A stretch of 15,254 nt of DNA, taken from contig CAYJDR010000048.1 of the NCBI GenBank assembly GCA_964368965.1, forward strand, positions 1 to 15,254. The letters are read 5' to 3'. The position numbers were made by a program, and so were the translations under genes. The first letter of the stretch is position 1; every line of letters begins with the position of its first letter. The DNA is from CAYJDR01 sp964368965 (GTDB lineage: Bacteria > Chrysiogenota > Deferribacteres > Deferribacterales > Mucispirillaceae). The notes under the pieces were generated by a model. The model ran no database searches, was not told the origin of the DNA, and worked only from the letters and a program-made list of their open reading frames with translations. Positions 13,596 through 15,254 of the stretch are shown here, in pieces.

Positions 13596-15251
13596 ATGTC
13601 AGATATCAAGAAAGAACAAGATGCTCTTGAAATAGTTAATGACCCTGCGAATAGGGTTACAAAAGAAGCAATGAGTCAAGAAGACATTGAAAATGTGATG
13701 CTGCAATCAGGTGTTTCGAGACGTAACTTATTAAAATATAGTGGTGCCGCGGCAGCAGCTTTATCGGTTGCGGGTTCGGCTGTTACAGGTTTTAAACTTG
13801 CTAGAACAGGCGATGCATATTCAGGTTGGGAGAGCTATTTAGGCGAAACTCAATTCTTTAACCGTGAGCCATTCCGCGCTGAAACTGCTGCAATGATGAC
13901 ACCTGTTGCAGAAGTTACAAGACCAGACTGGACAGATCAACTGCTTGAGCGTTGGATAACTGTTTTAATGCTTGTTAGAAGCAAAAAATGGAACCCATCT
14001 ATGGGCCTAGAAGCTATGCCTAACGAAGCTATGAAAAAATACTACACAAAACACCCAGAGCGTTATGAGCTAGTTGTTGAAAGGATTGCCGCATACTTCA
14101 AACGCCTAGACTATTGGAACAACGAAGTATACGACCGCTATTCGCTTGCAAACGCTTATGCACAAGCATACAATGTAGCACAAACTAACCGTTATGGTTC
14201 AGCTATTCCTGAAAACCCAGAAGATGCATTAAGAATAACTGGTAAACCGCAACCACCAGAAGAGTGGGATTTCCGCCGTATACCAAAAAATAAAAAGAAA
14301 ATGGAGTTTAAATCTCCTAAACATGCCTCAGAACTTATTAAAACTATGGGCCATCTTTTTGGCGCGTCATTTGTTGCTATCACTCCGTTTGATAAGAGCC
14401 TCATGTTCACAAACTTAATGCGTGGTATGCCTAACAAAGGTAAAGACGATTGGGGCGATAAAGTGCCTGAGCACTGGAAAAGCATGATCGTGCTTGGTAC
14501 GCCAATGTTCTGGGATTCTACATATGGCGCAATCGGCTACTCTACATCTAACGATGGCTATTTCCGTACTCGTGTTGCAGCTGGTTTATTAGAAGTGTTC
14601 CTACAAACTTTAGGTCACCCAGCACGTGCACAGTTCCCAGGTAACTTTATGGAAGTTATGATGTCAGCATTCGCATTAAAATCAGGCTTAGCTGAGTATT
14701 CAAGGTCTGGTTTAGTTATGGTTCCTGAAGTTGGTTCAAACTTCCGCTCTGGTGGCGTTATTACTGATATCGAGTTTGAATATGATAAACCAATCAACAT
14801 CAACATGGCTAACTTCTGTAAGAAGTGTAAAATCTGCGCAGACACTTGCCCAGGTGGCGCTATCGAAACAACTGACGAACCAACACAAGTAATACGTGGT
14901 ATGAAACGTTGGGTACTAGACGAAGAAAGATGTCACCGTATGTGGGTTGCAGGTTCAACTCAAGGTGGCGACGGTTGCCGTGTTTGTATCGCTGTTTGTC
15001 CGTTCACACGTAAAAACACTTGGATACACGCAATCTCTCGTGAATTAGATGCTCGTGATGCTACTGGTTTAGTTGGTACAAGTTTATTACTAATGCAACA
15101 AAACTTCTTCAAATACCCAAGGGGCGAAGAATTCCGCGGTACTTGGGACGGCGGTAAGGAAGCACACTACCATAACCCACCAATGTGGGAGAGACCGGAA
15201 GAGTGGTTCTCGAATATTGATAAGGATTGGGAATATAACGGTATGTACTAA
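13596..15251 (+). CDS. rdhA: Reductive dehalogenase catalytic subunit RdhA
   Basis: The product (551 residues) is a corrinoid/Fe-S enzyme that removes halogens from organohalides as terminal electron acceptors at the outer face of the membrane. A twin-arginine motif SRRNLLK (41-47) and an Ala-rich hydrophobic stretch (51-66) form the Tat signal after an unusually long 41-residue n-region. SGLAEYSRSGLVMVPE (363-378) and the VITDIEF segment match the RdhA core. Two ferredoxin-type motifs bind 4Fe-4S clusters: Cys408, 411, 414 and 418 (C-x2-C-x2-C-x3-C-P), and Cys446, 461, 464 and 468 (C-x14-C-x2-C-x3-C-P). These eight are the only cysteines. I chose ATG 13596 because GGAGGAG (13583-13589) is its ribosome site; an in-frame GTG at 13581 lies just before that site and is rejected. 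The gene ends 3 nt before the window edge, so rdhB cannot be checked. Confidence 0.93.
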   Translation: MSDIKKEQDALEIVNDPANRVTKEAMSQEDIENVMLQSGVSRRNLLKYSGAAAAALSVAGSAVTGFKLARTGDAYSGWESYLGETQFFNREPFRAETAAMMTPVAEVTRPDWTDQLLERWITVLMLVRSKKWNPSMGLEAMPNEAMKKYYTKHPERYELVVERIAAYFKRLDYWNNEVYDRYSLANAYAQAYNVAQTNRYGSAIPENPEDALRITGKPQPPEEWDFRRIPKNKKKMEFKSPKHASELIKTMGHLFGASFVAITPFDKSLMFTNLMRGMPNKGKDDWGDKVPEHWKSMIVLGTPMFWDSTYGAIGYSTSNDGYFRTRVAAGLLEVFLQTLGHPARAQFPGNFMEVMMSAFALKSGLAEYSRSGLVMVPEVGSNFRSGGVITDIEFEYDKPININMANFCKKCKICADTCPGGAIETTDEPTQVIRGMKRWVLDEERCHRMWVAGSTQGGDGCRVCIAVCPFTRKNTWIHAISRELDARDATGLVGTSLLLMQQNFFKYPRGEEFRGTWDGGKEAHYHNPPMWERPEEWFSNIDKDWEYNGMY

Positions 15252-15254
15252 ATC

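Noticed and set aside
1..15254. CRISPR arrays, tRNA/rRNA genes, insertion sequences
   Set aside because: No regularly spaced repeats, no tRNA-like T-loop (GTTCRA) and CCA pattern, no rRNA-like stretch and no transposase or terminal inverted repeats were seen on either strand.

Overview
The window looks like chromosomal DNA from a flagellated, anaerobic, Gram-negative-type bacterium of low to moderate GC. Support for this comes from a full set of flagellar export and motor genes with a MotE/FlbB-like periplasmic protein, a Rho close to the Gram-negative type, and a Tat-exported corrinoid/iron-sulfur reductive dehalogenase. A Deferribacterota- or Deltaproteobacteria-like host would fit, but I cannot assign the phylum from sequence alone.

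Region 1 (1-9664, all + strand) is one tightly packed operon behind a sigma70-like promoter at about 173-201: fliF, fliG, fliH, fliI, fliJ, motE-like, a class I SAM O-methyltransferase-like gene, a U32 (TrhP/RlhA-like) gene and ligA. Genes overlap or are separated by at most about 40 nt. The first six build the MS-ring, rotor switch, type III export ATPase complex and motor support. The last three are housekeeping (RNA modification and DNA ligation) riding on the flagellar transcript. ligA is cut by a scaffold gap of exactly 100 N (9665-9764), so its C-terminal third is missing.

Region 2 (9765-10282), between the gap and rho, has no long ORF but is the most unusual part of the window. It holds a convergent pair of sigma70-like promoters about 230 bp apart. 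The minus-strand promoter would drive a 25-codon hydrophobic peptide ORF with a very strong Shine-Dalgarno that a 10-bp leader stem can sequester. The plus-strand promoter would drive a roughly 94-nt, three-hairpin RNA ending in a strong intrinsic terminator and running into the 3' end of the peptide ORF. Both predicted RNAs begin with the same approximately 26-nt sequence. This is the architecture of a type I toxin-antitoxin (Fst/par- or TxpA/RatA-like) locus. I recognise no named family in it.

Region 3 (10109-12009, +) is rho, behind a near-consensus promoter and a 140-nt leader and followed by an intrinsic terminator, and then a small hotdog-fold acyl-CoA thioesterase whose RBS lies just after the terminator U-tract.

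Region 4 (12012-15251) is a divergent pair: a MocR-type GntR/aminotransferase-fold regulator (-) and a reductive dehalogenase catalytic subunit, rdhA (+). The shared spacer of about 180 bp contains both candidate promoters and a TGGCCC direct repeat placed next to the rdhA -35 box. This suggests control of rdhA by a PLP-fold regulator. The window ends three bases after the rdhA stop, so any rdhB membrane anchor is out of view.
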